Assembly: GCA_024663395.1 (NCBI GenBank)
Contig: JANFAH010000002.1
Span: forward strand, 1,364,001 to 1,428,000
DNA length: 64,000 nt
Reading direction: 5' to 3'
From: Pisolithus tinctorius
Lineage: Eukaryota; Basidiomycota; Agaricomycetes; Boletales; Pisolithaceae
Positions within the stretch are counted from its first letter, which is position 1, and each line of letters begins with the position of its first letter. This document shows positions 21,049 through 33,430 of the stretch, one piece after another. The notes under the pieces are model-generated. The model made no database searches and was not told the origin of the DNA. It saw only the letters and a list, made by a program, of their open reading frames with translations. The position numbers and the translations under genes were made by a program.

Positions 21049-22354
21049 AACCCATGCAAGGGAATAGTGCTGCATCTCCAGTCACTAATCCAGCCACTTC
21101 AGCCAAAACCACACACTAGAGCTCGTTCGGCATGACTATACCTGGCCTGGCCTCAGGACATTTGTCAAAGACTATGTCTGGTCTTGTATGGCCTGTGCTC
21201 AGGCTAAAGTTCCCCGCCACTGGCCTTACAGCCTTCGCAAACAACTTCCAGTGCTGGAGAAGCCATGGAATTCTATCTCTATGGATTTCATCGAGCAACT
21301 TCCGGCCTCAACCGGCTTCATGGCCATCCTCATTGTAGTTGACCAGCTTTCCAAGCAGGCCATATTCATCCCCACCCACGACACCATAACAGCCCCAGAA
21401 CTCGCCAAACTATTCCTACTCCATGTCTTTTTGAAGCACGGAGTACTGGCCCATGTAACCTCAGACTGAGGCTCGGAGTTTGTATCTCATTTCTTCTGGT
21501 CACTCGGTAAGGCCTTAGACATGCACTTACACTTCACCTTGGGCTACCACCCTGAGGGTGATGGTCAGGCTGAGAGAACCAACCAGACCCTAGAACAATA
21601 TCTCTGAGTGTACTGCAACTACCAGCAGGACAATTGGGCCAAGCTACTACCTCTGGCTGAGTTTGCCTACAATAATGCCCCTAGTGCTACTACTGGTGTT
21701 TCACCATTCTTTGCTAATAAGGGCTACCACCCTAACATCTCAGTGTACCCAGAGCATGACCTCACCTCCACTCAGGCTTGTGACTATGCAGTCAACTTAG
21801 ACTCACTGCATCAATACCTATGGGAGGAAATGACCCTAGCACAACAGTGCTATCAAGGACCAGCCAATGCTAAATGCATGCCAGCTCCAGACTTCAAGGT
21901 TGGTGACCAGGTGTATGTCAAGGCTAAATACTTCTGGTCGACCCGGCCTTCCAAGAAACTCTCAGATAAGAACCTTGGGCTGTACCTGGTCATAGCTCAG
22001 GCCAGCACCCACTCTTTCACACTGCACCTGCTGGACTCAATGCACGCAGTACATCCAGTCTTCCACATTTCCCAACTTGAGCCAGCCATCCCCAATACCA
22101 TCCTGAACCAGACTCAACCACCACCTCCACCAGTTGAAGTCAAGGGTGAACTAGAGTTCAAGGTAGCAGAGATCCTCGACTCTAAAGTCGACTGGTGTCG
22201 CTGGTGTTGGCTTCAATACTTAGTCCAGTGGACTGGCTATGAGGGGACTGATGAAGAAACTACTTGGGTACTGGCTACAGAGCTAGACAATGCTTCTGAA
22301 CTTGTGCAAGAGTTCCATTCTTGCTATCCTAATAAACCCAGCCCCTTCCAATGA
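21049..22354 (+). pseudogene. Internally deleted Ty3/gypsy polyprotein: integrase and chromodomain only
   Basis: A short start (from an ATG near 21,054, about 20 codons) is joined near 21,115 directly to the integrase: an Asp-Tyr-Val-x-Ser-Cys-x2-Cys zinc-motif end, Ser-Met-Asp-Phe-Ile, Thr-Ser-Asp, and the Tyr-His-Pro-Glu-Gly-Asp-Gly-Gln-Ala-Glu-Arg motif. A C-terminal region and a chromodomain follow (Trp-Leu-Gln-Tyr-Leu-Val-Gln-Trp-x-Gly-Tyr). Gag, protease, reverse transcriptase and RNase H are missing. TGA stops at 21,467-21,469 (second catalytic Asp followed by stop, where Arg is usual) and 21,605-21,607 fit CGA-to-TGA. The element is not autonomous. Confidence 0.85.
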
Positions 22355-22542
22355 GAACTGGTTGTGACTGGCCTCAGTTTCAGTTTCAGTTTCCTATCGG
22401 TATCTAGTGTTCCTTTAATCTCTTACTTACTATGTTTTCTTTTCTTGTCTGTTCTCGCTTACTATACAAGACCGAGAGCGGACACTGGACACCACACATG
22501 ACATTCACAGAGGAAGGACTACAAGACTCTACACTATGATGA

Positions 22543-23392
22543 CTACTTGGCTTTGGCCATACTCTCATCCTCCCCCTCGGACTCCTCCTCTTCATCCTCA
22601 CCATGGTTCTTTAACCACTCTGCCTCCTCACACAACTTGTCAGAGTCGAGCTCGGATGAGCCTGAGTCCAAAGGGGACACCACCATCCTGAAGCCATATG
22701 ATTTGTCAAGTATTGACTCAAGGGCATCGGTGATGTGGCCCAAGTTCTCGACAGCGGTCTCATGCAGCTCGAAAAGGCTGGCCAGGTTGTTGGCAATCAG
22801 CCCAGCTGCATTGATAAGATGCTTGAGCTTGTCCTCCAAGCCTGAGTACCTGGCTGCACCAGCCTCCTTTGCCCCACTCCTGCCGGCCTCAAATTCGTTG
22901 AGGTCCAAGACCTCAGTTGGCCTCACACTCATCCTTGCCCGCTTTTGCATGCTGGGCCTGGCCTCAGCATTCTCCTTGTCAGCTTTCCACTTCTTCCCCT
23001 TGTCACTCTTCCTGGCCTTAGGACTGGCCTCAGCATCCTTCCCATCCCCAGGCCACTGGGATTTACCCTTTGAAAGGTTGCACCACACACAGGCAACCCT
23101 CTTCTTGTTGCCGTCCACGAGAAACTCACAGATGACTTTGGCCCAGGCACAATGGGTACAACTAAAAGGATTGTCAAAGGGGATGTGCACAAGGTTGAAA
23201 AGGCACTCACCTGGGGTCCATAACCACCTTCTTCACCTCCCCTCCAGCCTCATCACCCTTGTCGGCCTTGGCCTTACACCTTTGTTCGGCCTCCTTCTCT
23301 TCCTCCGCCTTGCACCTCTCCTCCTCCTCATGTGCCCTTTGTTCCTCGACCTCCCACACTATCCTCTCGGCCTCGGCTTGCTCCCTTGCCAC
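22543..23392 (-). pseudogene. Antisense cysteine-motif/coiled-coil protein of gypsy 3' regions, frameshifted
   Basis: Two minus-strand frames belong together. 23,207-23,392 encodes a Glu/Arg/Lys coiled coil. 22,543-23,190 encodes Cys-x2-Cys-x6-Cys, then Ala-Cys-Val-Trp-Cys and Trp-Pro-Gly, a Lys-rich linker, a long helix and an acidic tail. I recall many basidiomycete proteins with this order, often antisense to or next to the 3' end of gypsy elements. A one-base shift at about 23,205-23,215 separates the two frames, and the last cysteine of the usual pattern is replaced by Ser. Function unknown; nucleic-acid or protein binding is plausible. Confidence 0.55.
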
Positions 23393-23519
23393 CCTCTTGG
23401 CCTCAAGCCAGGCCTGCTCCTCCTGCCAGGCTTGTTCAGCTCAGTGCAGCCTAGGACATTGAATTAAGTTGTCATCCATCCTTCTGTAGGCTGACAGCAG
23501 CCTACCCCATTGCAATCTA

Positions 23520-24083
23520 TTGCATTCTTGCTCCCTCTTCGTCAGGAGCACCCCCAACCCTCAGCACTTGTCTTTGAGTGTTGTAGTTCGCAAAAACCCT
23601 CCCAAATCAAAGGTTTTACCATCTAGGTACTGCACAGGCACACCACCACTTGCTCTTTTTGTCTTTTGTGTTGGTTTTGGTTGGTTTCCACCACTGAACC
23701 TCACTTTGACTCACACCATGGTACGAGCTTCCCATTGGCAAAGTTCAAAGCATGGAGATACAGTGTGTCGGCAACATGTTTCTTTACTGAGAATTTATGA
23801 CATCCCTCTTCTGCAGACATCATTATTTTCATCTGTGTACAATGCATGGGAAGTTTTTTGTGCAAAGAGCAAGATGGATCTCTATCCTGCTATGGAGTTG
23901 AAAAAGAGAGACCTTGTATTGCTGGAAGTGAAGCTGATATGCTACTTCATAAGGGATGACAATGGACAGTATACTCATCACCATGCCCAATTCAAATTAC
24001 AGTCTGTCTCCCTTCTTCACTCTGCTGACAAAAGTGACTCAGAAAATAGTGGCAGTCATGATATTGGCAACTTATGTATTTAG
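23520..24083 (+). CDS. Hypothetical protein, 187 codons
   Basis: Open frame, possibly starting at the ATG at about 23,718. The C-terminal 110 residues include Asn-Ala-Trp-Glu-Val-Phe-Cys and a Lys/Leu/Glu-rich amphipathic stretch, ending in an Asp/Ser-rich tail. No known domain recognised. It follows the decayed gypsy element and may be a gene fragment. Confidence 0.35.
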   Translation: MHSCSLFVRSTPNPQHLSLSVVVRKNPPKSKVLPSRYCTGTPPLALFVFCVGFGWFPPLNLTLTHTMVRASHWQSSKHGDTVCRQHVSLLRIYDIPLLQTSLFSSVYNAWEVFCAKSKMDLYPAMELKKRDLVLLEVKLICYFIRDDNGQYTHHHAQFKLQSVSLLHSADKSDSENSGSHDIGNLCI

Positions 24084-24185
24084 AAGAAAGAAACTATAGA
24101 ATTCATTATCACCTTTCTGTGTGAAGGGCAGATTTTGCATCTTCTTCATATTTGCTGACTTCAGCTACTTGCATTCATCAGAAAG

Positions 24186-25157
24186 TCAACAGTGGAGGTC
24201 TGGAAATGAATTGACCGCCCCCCAAAAAAAACACATCAAAGGTGGGCAAAATGATGGAGCAAGAAAACAAACATACATTTCACAAACATAGGGAACAACC
24301 ATGCAATTTGAATTCCCTGGCATTCTTCCTCCTAATTTCCATGAAACAGTCTTGACACTTCCACGTAATGTCTCCATGAAACATGACCGCTCTTTGCTGC
24401 TATCAACATTCAACCATAGGCAATGTCTATCATCGATATTTTGAATGCATCTCATAGAGCCAACGTTGCCATCTTCTAAGTATTGATTGTCCACATAAGC
24501 AATTCCTCTTCGACCATATTTCTGAATTTCATTACGAGCATAATCATTGGGTTGATTAACATTGTTAAGATGATGGGAATTGAGGAGAGCAGTCTGACGA
24601 AGAGTGTGAGATGGATATGTGCAAAATAATGTCACCATCGTTATGAAATTCATGGTGATTGTATGATAGGCCTCGAAGATGGGTGTGATTGGACATTGTG
24701 ACATGGCAACAAAGAGCATCAAAACTCCATGTGAATTTTCGAAAGTTTGGAAAGATTGGATGTGTGTCGTTGTGCATGGAGAATTCCTGTGATCATCAAC
24801 TGCAGTCTGTTGAAAACCCGCCTCTATTATCTTCTCTTTGAAAACCTTTCCTTCGTTACTGCCCACAAAGACATCTAAAGATCTCGGGGTCCAGTCTTCA
24901 CAACACTCTCCGAATATCAACTGCAATGCCACCGAGCCGCCAACGATCACATTATACATGGTGAATGATTGAAAGAAGGGTTCCAGGCAACCAAATTTAC
25001 CAATTATCAAAGAATGCAGCCAAACCTGCAGTGATTTTTCAATCATAAGCTTTGTATAAGATAAAGCTTCCATCATCTTCAACCAGTCGTGCATGTCCAT
25101 GAAATCTATGATTAGATGCAGTATTTCTGTCAGTAGCCTGCGAGTTGCAGGTGACAT
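24186..25157 (-). CDS. Unnamed basidiomycete protein with nucleotidyltransferase-like Gly-Gly-Ser motif
   Basis: An uninterrupted frame of 323 residues from 25,157. The first 60 residues are leucine-rich and F-box-like in look. A Gly-Gly-Ser-Val-Ala-Leu stretch followed about 20 residues later by Ser-Leu-Asp-Val-Phe-Val (near 24,880-24,950) resembles the Gly-Ser...Asp-x-Asp core of nucleotidyltransferase-fold proteins. The second acidic residue of a strict Asp-x-Asp is not evident. A Met-Asn-Phe-Ile-Thr segment near 24,640 is shared with multicopy proteins I recall from boletes. The last 20 residues may be read-through of an intron. Activity is not established. Confidence 0.45.
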   Translation of the reverse strand: MSPATRRLLTEILHLIIDFMDMHDWLKMMEALSYTKLMIEKSLQVWLHSLIIGKFGCLEPFFQSFTMYNVIVGGSVALQLIFGECCEDWTPRSLDVFVGSNEGKVFKEKIIEAGFQQTAVDDHRNSPCTTTHIQSFQTFENSHGVLMLFVAMSQCPITPIFEAYHTITMNFITMVTLFCTYPSHTLRQTALLNSHHLNNVNQPNDYARNEIQKYGRRGIAYVDNQYLEDGNVGSMRCIQNIDDRHCLWLNVDSSKERSCFMETLRGSVKTVSWKLGGRMPGNSNCMVVPYVCEMYVCFLAPSFCPPLMCFFWGAVNSFPDLHC

Positions 25158-25605
25158 CCACTATATGGAATCGAAACAGGTTTGTAACCATTCTCTAATC
25201 TGACCAAAAATGTTTTCACCAACCTTCATTGACCACTGTTTGTTTCGAGGTAAGGTTGTCTCCTAGGAAATACATCGTTATGTACATCCAATGTTAAGAC
25301 CACGTCATCCCATCAAGCCTTTCAAGCTTTCGCCATGTCATCACAGAGATTGTCAACCCATCCTCAACTACACACACTTTCTATGGTAAACATTCACAGA
25401 AATAGCATCTATATCTCATCACAGTAATACTGATGTCATTGCCATATGCAGTTTCCACTACGATGACATGTTGTCATCACCTCATTTGCCATCCTACATG
25501 CAAGTAATTTGCAATGCTAAAATAGTTTGTTAATCCCATAGCTTTCATGCCTTACATTCTACTGTACAACGACATAACACTTCACCATCAACTCACTTTG
25601 ACTAT
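25158..25605. other. Intergenic, no gene recognised
   Basis: AT-rich sequence with many short CATCATCA-like runs and no supported coding frame. Confidence 0.4.
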
Positions 25606-26329
25606 TTGCTAAGAAGCAGCATGCCTTGCAATACTCCCAAGTTTTACTCCATTTCAGCAATCCTTGTGCGAAATCAATGCGAATCTGGACCATACATCAT
25701 CACTGTCCAATGCCATTTGTCTGGCTATCTTTCCCTTTGCAGTATAGCTAACTATTTCTCAGATCCTTCCTCCATGCTACAACAATCTATCATCCTCCAA
25801 AATCATCGAATCATCATCTTCTCCAAAGCAAACATGCACCTTCTCGATCACCGTCACGCGACCTATCCTCCTGTGAGGGTAGACCCCAACAACTTCCCCC
25901 TAAATCTCCATGCAGAACATGACATCATGTTTGCTGCTCTAGCTTTACAACAGTAAGCATGTATTTTATTTCTGAATACTGCGACCTTCTTACCAATTTC
26001 CACAAGACTGCATCATCGCTTTCTGTACCAGACCTGACACTATACACACCATAATGCATACTTCTGAATCGCACGTCTTCCGTTTCTCATCTTTCCGGTA
26101 TGTCTCATTCACCGAAGCCTGTTGCTTCTATGGCTTCAAAATCATGATAAAAAAGGTGCACTATGAAGCTTGCTCCCTCGTCATCGACACCTTGATTGAA
26201 GACTCCATACAACATTCGAAACCATTCAGAATGCTCGCTACCTCCAACGAACATCTGAATGGGCCCTTTGATGGATCTATGATGAACAGTCCTCATTCGG
26301 ACAATGATAATCATACTCCTTTTAGTTGA
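25606..26329 (+). CDS. Hypothetical protein, probably two exons
   Basis: A first frame from the ATG near 25,621 runs to a GTAAGC donor at about 25,953. A second open stretch from about 26,054 to 26,329 follows after a plausible acceptor near 26,007-26,050. Both have ordinary composition, with Pro-Asn-Asn-Phe-Pro-Leu in the first and Phe-Arg-Tyr-Val-Ser-Phe-Thr-Glu-Ala in the second. This pairing recalls unnamed basidiomycete proteins found near transposons. I cannot settle the join, and stops lie between the pieces. Confidence 0.35.
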
Positions 26330-26566
26330 AAAAGGGGAGGACGGAAGTGCTCAAAACTACGGCCAACTTGTAATCCCATTATGTAATTCGCATCCTGGGT
26401 TGCCTGGAGGGCCGGTGTATGTTACAGATGCAGCATCATAATGACAACACACAGTAATGGAGGTACAAGGAGAACGATATAGTTATCCACCAATAGCGTC
26501 AATGAGTGAGAAACTCGACATCATTCATGACTGGCAAAAAAAAATGATGTCGACTTCCAAACATAT

Positions 26567-27022
26567 CTACGTACACTTGGCAACATAAAGTGCTTGCTCC
26601 TGTGGCATCCAGGGGCGCCCGGAGGGCTGTGTATGCAGTTTAGTTTGTCTTACAACATAATTACAAGTTGGGCTGATCAGATTCATCAACGTCAAAAATT
26701 CCTGTTGCCATGTGGCGAGTTTCGGGCTCTCGGCCCTACAAGTTGAGTTCTGGTACTCCCAATGCAGCTTGATGGCGAGCAGATTAAAATTATTGAGGTT
26801 AGAGAGCATTACGTCGAGTGTGTTTGCATTACAGACCAATGTACATACCTCTTTGTTTCTCTTCGTACTGACATCTGAAAGCTCTTTGAGCTTCCTATGA
26901 CTTGCTTCGTACTGCTTAAAACCAGTTGTCTGAAATTTCCAGTAACAGTGTGGGCACCGATGGAGAACCTTGTTGTCCCTTTGATCATTTTGACGGGGGT
27001 CGGTGTTGTGGGAGGGTGCCAT
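26567..27022 (-). CDS. Zinc-finger-like fragment of a multicopy protein
   Basis: A 151-codon frame with Cys-Pro-His-Cys followed by His spaced like a C2H2 finger (about 26,890-26,960), then a helical region. Basidiomycete transposases such as Plavaka often begin with a similar finger, so this may be a 5' fragment of one. No catalytic domain follows. Confidence 0.35.
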   Translation of the reverse strand: MAPSHNTDPRQNDQRDNKVLHRCPHCYWKFQTTGFKQYEASHRKLKELSDVSTKRNKEVCTLVCNANTLDVMLSNLNNFNLLAIKLHWEYQNSTCRAESPKLATWQQEFLTLMNLISPTCNYVVRQTKLHTQPSGRPWMPQEQALYVAKCT

Positions 27023-27029
27023 GAGAGGT

Positions 27030-27590
27030 GTCTTACCTTCTGGTCACATGGCTGAGGCTCCTTTCAATGCTGCACTGCAGCTGGAAGAGGAGTGTACTTT
27101 GCTGTTGCAGTCTCAGCATCAACAAAACCACTCGCATAATATAAGGTCGTAAAACTTACTGCAATGTCCCAAAATTCAGTACAACTGATACATAGTGCTG
27201 TCTCTGTTATATACAACTATGTATTGCACTATAACAAGCGGCCAAATACAATGTGGATAAGGGTCGCAACCCATCCATTGGCACATGATATTTTATAGCC
27301 ATGTATCTCGGTGCCATTTGATGCATTTTAGTATGTTGAATTGTATTCCTCGCCATACTTTATCACACGTTCCACTGGATTTCATATGAATGCAATGACG
27401 TCTATTGCATGGTATACATTACATGATGATGCAGTCCACTGAGAGCAAGTTAGAAGCCGACAACGCTAGTACAACATTCAATGCATCCCGAAATGAGCAG
27501 CCACACACCAGTTACAGGAATAAATGATGACAAGGTATAAGAGGGAAGCATTCGAACAATAAAGTAGGGGAAATGAAGGCAGTGTTGGGA
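27030..27590. other. Intergenic, no gene recognised
   Basis: No supported frame or repeat seen downstream of the DUF6698 gene. Confidence 0.4.
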
Positions 27591-29325
27591 CTACTTGCGC
27601 TTGACACGCTTACGTGGTGGCTCAGCCTTGTTCTTCGAGCACTGACCAGCACTGCCACCTTGAGATTTCTTCATGGTCGTAGTGGGCTCTGGAGTGGGGT
27701 CCTTTCGTATGGTCTCAGTAGCTTCAGGATCTGTCAGTGGGCTCCCAACGGTCTCGCATTCATTACTTGGGTCATGGTGAAAAGTTCTGTGACTGGGCCT
27801 AGGCCCTGGAGGTGATCTGGGATGGAAGCTGGTGCAATGGTCAGGTGGATTGAAGTCGTTATGTTGTGGCACTGAATGGGCATCATCTCCCAAGCTTGGT
27901 TGGATCTGCAGACCATGGTAAGCCAATGGATTGATCTGAAGCAGAACATTGCAAGTACTGCTACCTTGGCGCTGCTGTTCTTGGGTGGCAGAGTACCTTC
28001 ATCGTGGCGAGATACATGAACCATGGGTATGGGAGACATGGTAACCTGAGGCCCGTTGTGACTGTCAATTGAGTGCTGCATGTGTTCTTCAGTACAATGA
28101 GATTGGCGACCTGCAACCGGGGAGTCAAGGAAAGAGTCCATGTCGTCATCCTCTGATGAGTCATCTGAGTTTGCTGCTGAGATTGGTCGCCTTCGCTTGG
28201 AAGTTTGGCTGAGGCCAGGCACCTGCCTTCAAATGCGAGTAAACCTAGTTGACCATGATAACACTCTGATGAAGTACATACTTATTCCACCAGTGAAGCG
28301 TCTCTTGGGTTCATGGATGGTCTGGTTGATCTTCCAAGACCTTGACAATCTTGAGAAAGAGTTCGTAAAGGTCAACACCACCAATTGCAGATGTCCACTG
28401 CTCGGCGGAGCTGAGCACGAAGTAGTACTGAGAAACAAGAGTTAGCAGACAGAGAGAATAAGAGCTGTAACTCCATAAGGTGACCTGTATCGCAGCATAT
28501 GCAATTGTGCGAGGTGTCGGGTCAGGCAGGCCGTGTGCTACACCTTGTGGGGTTTTCGTGCCTCTGCGAGTTGGGTCCAGTGCAGATGATGGACTTGTGA
28601 AAATGTGATGAAAGGTCTACCAGTAAAGACTTCAGCCAAGCTCGCACACAGTTTTCAAGTTCACATGAATATGTACCTGTACTAAACCTTGGCTTCGGAG
28701 AAACCCTTTCTTCTTGTTGTTTGGGTCAAACATTTTCATGTCGTAGAGGCAAGCTGGAAACTTGCGATGTGTGATTTTCCGTGTCCCATCGTGAACCTGG
28801 TTCATGAATAGTCTGATCATATGCACTGCATGAGCAGAAGGAAATGAAGTTGAGGTAGACATACTGAGGGTTTCTATCAAACTCTTCCAGGTGTACAATT
28901 GGGCAGAGGTTCCATGCAGTAAGAGGATGGTTCCATCCACAGGTTGACTTGGGGTCACCCTTCCGAATTGGTGGCTTCACAGACTGAGTTGTGGGGTCCT
29001 CAAGCATATATGTCAGCACATCCCACTTGAGGCTTCCTGTGTCATTTGTTCGCGACTGAGCAGCAGCAGTGACAAGCTGGATGAAAATTAGTGAGTTTGA
29101 GACATGTCAAGTGCATATATGCACCTACCTCATCAATGAAAGTGTTGTGCTCATGTTCAAAGCCTGAAACAAGCTCACTTCCATTATCAATATGCAAGAT
29201 GAAATTCTGATAAAGTGTGATATGATAGTCTTTCTCATTCTGACTGCCAAATGCAAACAATGTCAGTGCAGTGCATCACAAGCAGGGCATTAGTCATACG
29301 TGTATGCAGTGGAATCCTCATCTGG

Positions 29326-29716
29326 TGTGATGAGACCTAAACAACAGGGTTTGTTGTAGGCTCGCACCAAGAACCAACAGAAAAGAGAAAGAGAGAAGAG
29401 AGGAGACGGCTTAGAAGCAGGCGACTTTAGGACTCGAAGACCCAAATGAACTAGCTTAGAGCTAGTTGGGCGATTGAACAGCAGTACTTATACTATGGTA
29501 CATGAGGCTACGGTGAGGCATACATGAGGACCGTGACATCATAGTGATGTCATAATGATATCACAGCAGAGCGGAACGTACCAGAAGGGAGGAGCAAGGC
29601 GAAGGTGAGGCGAGGTCTAGACCGGAGTCCGGACCGAGTCCAAGAGATAAGATAAGACGGAGAGATTTAGATAAGATGAAAAGAAAAGAAAGGAAAAAAG
29701 AGTACGTATCGTAACA
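29326..29716 (-). repeat. 3' LTR of the gypsy element
   Basis: 391 bp with TG...CA ends, 387 of 391 bases identical to the other LTR. All differences are transitions at CpG positions. Confidence 0.95.
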
Positions 29717-29727
29717 CTATCCCCTCC

Positions 29728-32700
29728 TTAGAAATCGACTTCCAGGCGATTGAAGGTAGGGACAGTGTCAGTAAAGTTCTCCAGGGGTTTGAAGAGGGAG
29801 GAGAAAAGGGAGGAATCCATGCCACGGAGTTTCCGAGGAGCGGAAGGATTATGACGGTGGAAGTCCCTGACAGCACCAGGGGCAGACTTCAAAGCAGACT
29901 CAGGTTCCCAGGTGCGATCCTCGTCATGGTAGCCCTTCCAATGGATGAGGTACTCAAGCCTGTTCCGTTTTAGGTGAGAGTCGGCGACATAATCCACCTC
30001 AAACTCCTCGTCACCCTCGTGTCCCACCACCAGTCCTGGACGGGTAACAGTTTGGCCCTCCAAAGGTCCCTTGTACGGCTTAACCCGAGAGACATTAACG
30101 ACGGGATGGATTTTGAGGGTTTTTGGAAGTTTTAGTTCTACCGCATTGGGCTTGAGTGAGATAACCCTATAGGGGCCGATCCATCGTTCCATGAGTTTTC
30201 TGGAAGGGCGGCCAGAGAGAGAGATGCGGGAGGTCTCCAGCCAGACCATGTCACCAACCGAGTAGGAAGGGGGGTCAGAACGAGACGCATCTGCAGACAC
30301 CTTCATCCGTTCTGCAGCTTTATTCAGAGCCTTCTTTGTGTCTTCCAAAACCTTAGCGAGGTCAACGGCATGATCTGTAGCCGCCTCCGCCTTGGAAAGG
30401 AAGGGTTCCACTCCCATCCTAGGGGTGTAGGAACGAGTGACCAAGAAGGGGCTTTTGCCAGTAGACTCTTGTCGCTTGTTATTATAAGAGAACTGGGTGA
30501 CCTTAAGCCAAGAAGGCCAAGAATCCTGTTGGTCATTGACGAAGAGGCGGAGATACTGCTGCAGATCCTGGTTGAGGCGTTCTGTCTGACCATCCGTTTG
30601 AGGATGGAAGGCGGTGGAGAGCTTGGGTTTGACCCCAAGCATCCTGCAAAGCTCAGTGGTGAAAGCACTGGCAAACTGGGGGCCCCAATCCGAGATGACA
30701 GAGGAAGGTAGTCTGTGCTGGGTCCACACATGATCCCGAAAGAGTTCCGCAGTTTGAAGTGAGGAAACCTCTTTGGTAGTGGGGGCAAAGACCACCTCCT
30801 TCGAGAACCTGTCCACTACCACCATGACGTTATCGAAACCCTGAGCCTCAGGTAACTCCATGAAGTCGACCGAGATGTCGGTCCAGGGGCGTTCTGGAAC
30901 AGGGTTCGGAAGGAGCTTTCCTGCAGGGGAGATTCTAGAACTCTTAGCCATCTGGCAACGATGACATGCCGAGACGTAGTCTCTGACAGTGGCTGTCATT
31001 CCCGGCCAGACGTAGTTACGGGAAACGAGTTCCAGGGTCTTTTTCCAACCAGGGTGTCCTGCCACCGGGATGTCGTGATGTTTTTCGAGGCAGTGCATCC
31101 TGACAGCGGGTGGAACATAAACCTTCCCTTGACAGACATACAACCCCTCTGTGAGGACAGAACCCTCGGGTTGCGGCGTTACCGAGGAGGCGGACTTCAG
31201 GGCGATGAGAAGGTCAGTGTCCTCCCCTACCACTAGGGTAGCTGCCACTCTGGAGGGATCGAGTAACGTGACCCCTTGATTATCTGACCCTTTCGGCTCG
31301 TGATCCTCTCTCCTAGAAAGGGCGTCAGCCTTGGCCATTGAAGACCCGGGCTTGTAGACCAGCTTGTAGTTGAAGCGAGAAAGATACTGGGCCCAGCGTG
31401 CCTGGCGGTGATCCAGATTTTGCACCTTCATGAAATACTGGAGATTTGCATGATCTGTCCAGATCTCAAACTGATAAGGGGTGGCTTCGAGGTAATGCCG
31501 CCATGTCTCCAGAGCACGAATTATGGCCAGCATCTCCTTGTCAAAGACCTGGTAGTTTCGTTCCAGGGGAGACATGGAATGGGAGTAGAAGGCGACAGGT
31601 CGCCAGAGGTCATCTTCACATTTTACAGAGAGAACAGCACCTGTGGCGAAGTCTGAGGCATCGGTTTCCAGATGGAACTCTCTATCTTGATCCGGAAAAG
31701 CGAGAACGGGGGCGGTGGTGAAGGCAACCTTCAAGGCATCGAAGGCTTGTTGCTCTCGTGGACCCCAAGTCCAGAGTTGATCTTTCCTTGTGAGATCATT
31801 GAGCGGACGGGCGATCTGTGCGAAGTCCTTGATGAAGCGACAATAGAAGTTTGCTAGCCCCAAGAAGGCTCGTACCGAGCGGACCTTTGTAGGGACCAGC
31901 CACTCGGTTATGGCCTTGACCTTGCTCTTATCCATGCTGACCCCATCAGTCCCCACCACCATGCCCAAGAACTCTACCTGCTTCTGTTTGAAGAAGCACT
32001 TCTCCGGCTTGACAAAGAGGTTGTTTTCCTCTAGTCTCCTCAACACCTCCAGGACGATCCTATCATGCTCCTTTTCATCATCTGTCTTCGTGAAAATCAT
32101 CAGATCATCGATATAAACTACGAGGACGTCCTCCATGTCACCGAAGATGTCGTTCATCATGTTCTGGAAGGTGGATGGCGAGTTGCAGAGGCCAAAGTAC
32201 ATGACCAACGGTTCGTAAGCGCCTTTATGAGTAACGAAGGCGGCTTTCCATTCATCTCCTTCCTTGACACGGACGTTGTTGTACCCCCATCGGAGGTCCA
32301 TCTTGGTGAAGAGCTTACAGCCCTTGAGCTTATCGACGAGCTGAGAAATAAGAGGGAGAGGGTACGCATTCTTAACCGTATGTTCATTGAGGTATCGGTA
32401 GTCTTGCACCATGCATTTCTTTCCATCTTTCTTTGGAACGAAGAATACCGGAGAGGTCTGTGGTGACTTCGAGGGACGGATGTAGCCCTTCCGAGGTTGG
32501 TCTTCAAGGAAATCAGACACCTCCTTCTGTTCTTCTACAGAGAGCGGGATGAGACGACCACGTTTGGGGGTGAAGGTTTCCTTAAGATCGATGGCGTGAT
32601 CCCAGGGTTTACAAAGCGGCATCCTTTCTGACTCTTCTTTCGAGAACACCTTCAGGTACTGATGATACTCCTTTGGAACAAGTTCCTCAGTGGTCCCAGT

Positions 32701-33430
32701 CCGAACTCTGGTAGAGCGGAGTTTCGGATAAAGGTACTCCATGTCCTGCGCTTCTTGCTCCTCCGCTATCTTCTCTGCTCTCGTCCTTGGGGCCAGGTCA
32801 TGACACTTGCGGGGACAGCGGGACAACTTCACCTGCTTGGTTTCCCAACACACCTCTGGATTGTGCTTCCGTAGCCAAGTGTAACCGAGTATGAGGGGGT
32901 GCATGCCGAGCGTGGTGACCTGAGCCCAGACAGATTCTCGATGTCCCTGATAGTTCATAACAAGGGAGGCGACGTGCGTGATATTTCCAGCCACGTTAGG
33001 GGTCCCATTGATGTTGAGGACAGCGACAGGTCGACTAAGCTTGATCAGGGGAACGTCATTTTCATCGGCCCACCTTTTGTCCAAGAAGGTGTCATTGGCC
33101 CCTGAATCCACCAATGCTTTTACACTCCACTTCTTTTCTCGTCCTTCCAACACTACTCCCAACTCCAACTCTGCCTTCGGATCTGCTGTTCTTATCTTCG
33201 GGGTTTCTTTTGTTTTCTGGACAGGCGTGTTTTTATTTTTATCGCAAGAGGAATTAAGCACCGGTAGTTTTACATCCGCAGCCGCGCCCACTGGGGTCGC
33301 CTCTTCAGATGGTACAGTAATTTCCGAGTTAAATATATCCTGCTTGGTAGAGAAATTGTCAACGCCTAAGACAGAAAACTTATTATAAACGTAGCCAGCG
33401 GAGACCCGATCCTCTACTGGCCGAACCCTT
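29728..33430 (-). CDS. pol: Gypsy Pol polyprotein: protease, reverse transcriptase, RNase H, integrase, chromodomain
   Basis: Open from 33,291 for 1,187 codons, and the same frame is open upstream to the end of gag. Counting from 33,291: protease Asp-Ser-Gly-Ala near residue 62; reverse transcriptase with Tyr-Ile-Asp-Asp near 392; RNase H with Thr-Asp-Ala-Ser-Asp near 542; integrase HHCC zinc motif near 735-780, then the catalytic Asp, Asp and Glu; and a chromodomain near 1,095-1,150 (Tyr-Leu-Ile-His-Trp-Lys-Gly-Tyr). The order protease-RT-RNase H-integrase-chromodomain makes it a chromovirus; the chromodomain usually guides integration to particular chromatin. No stop or frameshift seen. Confidence 0.93.

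Noticed and set aside
22547..23467. Plus-strand frame of 306 codons rich in Ser and Leu
   Set aside because: It is antisense to the coiled-coil/cysteine-motif gene, whose minus-strand frame shows real motifs.
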